A stretch of 6,296 bases of DNA from Spirochaetaceae bacterium (GTDB lineage Bacteria; Spirochaetota; Spirochaetia; Treponematales; Breznakiellaceae). Positions 6,181 through 6,296 of the stretch are shown here, piece by piece. The notes beneath the pieces were generated by a model. That model saw nothing but the letters and a program-made list of their open reading frames with translations, was not told the origin of the DNA and ran no database searches. How positions within the stretch are numbered: the stretch's first letter is position 1; every line of letters begins with the position of its first letter. The stretch is from positions 1-6,296 of the forward strand of contig JAISLM010000081.1 of the NCBI GenBank assembly GCA_031290855.1. The letters run 5' to 3'. The translations under genes were made by a program, and so were the position numbers.

Positions 6181-6238
6181 GAGCCTGTTCCAAAACTAAT
6201 TGACTGTGCGCTAAAGCGCACGGTTTTGGACCAGGCTC
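6181..6238. repeat. Long three-part hairpin in the operon leader
   Basis: GAGCCTG (6181-6187) pairs with CAGGCTC (6232-6238). After one T/C mismatch, TCCAAAAC (6189-6196) pairs with GTTTTGGA (6223-6230). After a mostly one-sided 9-base bulge (6197-6205), GTGCGC (6206-6211) pairs with GCGCAC (6216-6221) around a TAAA loop. This gives 21 pairs with one mismatch and one bulge. It ends 4 bases from the ribosome binding site of the first gene, so in RNA it sits in the 5' leader if transcription starts upstream of it. It may be a small mobile or dispersed repeat, or a regulatory hairpin. Confidence 0.75.
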
Positions 6239-6240
6239 TT

Positions 6241-6280
6241 GCGGTTTTTCAGGCTAAAGCCTTGCAAAACCGCGTTTTTT
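6241..6280 (+). terminator. Second hairpin with a T run on the plus strand
   Basis: GCGGTTTT (6241-6248) pairs with AAAACCGC (6266-6273), and inside it AGGC (6251-6254) pairs with GCCT (6259-6262) around a TAAA loop. GTTTTTT follows at 6274-6280, which gives intrinsic-terminator form on the plus strand. No plus-strand gene lies immediately to the left, so a terminator role is odd. It may instead be the second unit of a paired repeat element, with the T run incidental, or it may guard against plus-strand transcription. Confidence 0.5.
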
Positions 6281-6296
6281 AAAGGTTGCTGGACAA

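Noticed and set aside
6164..6193. Extension of the first operon gene by 10 residues to a TTG at 6193
   Set aside because: The TTG lies in a hairpin arm and has no Shine-Dalgarno, while the ATG at 6163 has AGGAG 8 nt upstream.
6164..6296. Cobalamin riboswitch upstream of the B12-dependent operon
   Set aside because: I could not find a B12-box-like GCCACTG core. The leader is explained by two simple hairpins.

Overview
The window suggests an anaerobic bacterium with moderately high GC content and an acetogen-like or demethylating C1 metabolism. The evidence is a four-gene corrinoid methyltransferase cluster with its own reductive activator. A fermentative or acetogenic Spirochaete (termite-gut Treponema type) or a Bacillota acetogen both fit. 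The sequence alone does not decide, and the lean towards a spirochaete is only an impression from the hairpin-rich intergenic DNA and the style of the IS remnants.

Layout. Bases 1-1071 hold insertion-sequence remains. First is the C-terminal end of an integrase-core transposase (ISNCY/IS1202 type), which runs in from beyond the left edge and ends in a 19-bp direct repeat pair. Next is an N-terminal fragment of an unrelated transposase whose reading frame runs on into non-homologous sequence. Bases 1072-1706 carry no credible gene but are dense in inverted repeats and contain a pair of 25-bp repeats, one of them centred on the palindrome GGGGTCAGACCCC. Bases 1707-6163 are a compact minus-strand operon. 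Bases 6181-6280, just upstream of the operon, hold two tandem hairpins with the same apex (GCTAAAGC). The second hairpin ends in a T run on the plus strand.

The operon reads, in transcription order: a UroD/MtaA-family methyltransferase (347 aa), an MtaC-type corrinoid protein (220 aa), a second UroD/MtaA-family methyltransferase (344 aa) and a RACo-type [2Fe-2S] ATPase (555 aa). The last three genes are 3 nt apart or overlap by 8 nt, and each has a Shine-Dalgarno sequence. The expected cycle is as follows. One methyltransferase moves a methyl group from an unknown donor (a methoxyaromatic, methanol, methylamine, betaine or similar) to the Co(I) corrinoid carried by the small protein. The other passes it to an acceptor. 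The ASKHA ATPase re-reduces corrinoid that has oxidised to Co(II). Neither the substrate nor the acceptor can be read from the sequence. No MtrH-like methyltetrahydrofolate transferase, MttB or MtaB gene lies in this window.

Nothing here is clearly a wholly new system. The points most worth attention are the two divergent UroD-family paralogues around a single corrinoid protein, and the paired hairpin element in the operon's leader.
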